Source: Zizania palustris
Taxonomy: Eukaryota > Streptophyta > Magnoliopsida > Poales > Poaceae
Length of the DNA: 64,000 bases
Direction: 5' to 3'
Assembly: GCA_019279435.1 (NCBI GenBank)
Contig: JAAALK010000289.1
Location: 33,609,067-33,673,066 of the forward strand
Shown here: one piece after another, positions 63,499 to 64,000 of the stretch
Numbering within the stretch: the first letter of the stretch is position 1
Layout of the letters: each line of letters starts with the position of its first letter
Position numbers and translations under genes: made by a program
Notes under the pieces: generated by a model
The model's database searches: none
What the model was told of the DNA's origin: nothing
The model's input: the letters and a program-made list of their open reading frames with translations, nothing else

Positions 63499-64000
63499 CT
63501 ATATAAATTTTTCACTCCCGCCGTCTAAAAACCCTAAGCCCTAATCTTCTCCCGCCAGTTGCTGCCGCTTCTAGAGCCCGCGCCGCCGTTGTCGTTGTCA
63601 TCCCCGAAGCCCGTCACCGACGTCAAAGAGCCGTTGGTGTCCCCGGACCCCTCGCCACCACCTCGGAGCCATCGCAGTCATCCTCAAAGCCTGTCACCGG
63701 AGCCCGCGTCGGTGTACCCGGACCCCTCGCCGCCGCCTCGGAGCCGTCGCACACCGCCATCCCTGTCTGGGAGCCCACGCCGCCACCCTCGGAACCCATC
63801 CCCGACGCACGCCGCCATCCCCATCCTAGAGCCCGCGCTGCCACCCTCAGAACCCGTCACCGCCATCGCCCCGAGCTCCGCCTGTCACCGGAGCCCACGT
63901 CGCTGTCCCTGGACCCCGCGCTGCCGTCTTGGAGCCATCACTGCCATCCCCTTCCCCGAGCGCACGTCGCCGTCCCTGTTCAGGTTGCTAAACTTTGTAC
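63499..64000 (+). other. TATA box and GC-rich leader of the expected TNPA/Ulp1 gene
   Basis: After CTATATAAATTT and CCCTAAGCCCTAA come CCG/CGCC-rich repeats (about 36-bp related units such as GTCACCGGAGCCC and CCCGGACCCCTCGCC), as at 17560 in copy I. The window ends inside it. Minus-strand open frames here are low-complexity shadows. Confidence 0.5.

Larger units (their letters stand above)
54289..64000 (+). mobile_element. CACTA element family 2, copy II, 5' complete, runs off window
   Basis: CACTACTACAAACCG at 54289 is the left terminus. Subterminal palindromes (54300-54545), the TNP2 gene (55136-58464), a tRNA-like module, palindromes, a leader, the small gene (59391-59889), spacer with four more tRNA-like modules, an assembly gap and finally the palindromes and leader (63250-64000) of the next gene follow. 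From 59341 on it is colinear with copy I from 14549. Copy I shows that the next gene should be TNPA/Ulp1. The right terminus is outside the window. Confidence 0.9.

Noticed and set aside
54289..64000. Bacterial or phage interpretation of the repeats and operon-like gene order
   Set aside because: Introns, TATA boxes, CACTA termini and LTR elements show plant nuclear DNA; no ribosome binding sites or operons are expected.

Overview
The window is plant nuclear DNA, almost certainly from a grass (Poaceae). The evidence is CACTA elements with TNP2-type transposases, Ty3/gypsy and Ty1/copia LTR elements with plant-type primer sites (Met-initiator-like and TTGGCGCC-type), a GC-rich spliced host gene, and grass-style MITEs. 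Well over 90% is transposable element sequence in nested layers. One convincing host gene is visible: a three-exon MFS sugar/polyol transporter on the minus strand (37138-39956).

Layout. (1) 1-14548 holds three copies of one CACTA family, called family 1 here. Its subterminal motif is TTAGTGACGGGT / ACCCGTCACTAA. Copy A1 (+) ends at 3886 and carries a solo LTR (513-1683). Copy A2 (-) starts at 4073 and is split by an internally deleted gypsy element resembling centromeric CRM chromoviruses (5148-9568). Copy B (+) starts at 10048 and is split by a non-autonomous hAT element (12430-14282). The family 1 genes read, by eye, as REM-like genes with B3 DNA-binding-domain similarity, and A1 and B share two stop codons. 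(2) 14549-35610 is a 5'-truncated copy of a second CACTA family, family 2, with motif AGTGGCGGGC / GCCCGCCACT. It carries a small cysteine/acidic gene and a TNPA-like gene ending in a Ulp1 (C48) protease domain. A full-length copia element (20237-31622) is inserted in an intron of that gene. (3) 35611-41432 is the host island: MITE-like sequence, the transporter with a MULE-type MITE in its second intron, and AT-rich intergenic DNA. (4) 41433-53627 is a 12.2-kb Tat-lineage gypsy element with 701-bp LTRs, dual RNase H, a 36-bp tandem array, and a block of genes on the opposite strand with its own TATA box. (5) 54289-64000 is a second family 2 CACTA copy. It contains a nearly intact TNP2 transposase gene (one stop, one frameshift) and runs off the window. 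A 1000-N gap (61255-62254) is flanked by duplicated contig ends.

How it works together. In family 2, TNP2 would cut at the CACTA termini and the TNPA/Ulp1 product would probably bind the subterminal palindromes. In family 1 no transposase is visible, so these copies were probably moved in trans. All three LTR elements with internal sequence, and probably the solo LTR, lie on the minus strand. Target-site duplications fix the borders of the solo LTR (GACTC), CRM-like (ATGAC/ACGAC), hAT (GTTACAGG), copia (CTATC), Tat (ATATG) and MULE-MITE (AATAATAGC) insertions. Most element reading frames are broken, largely by stops that fit C-to-T or G-to-A change.
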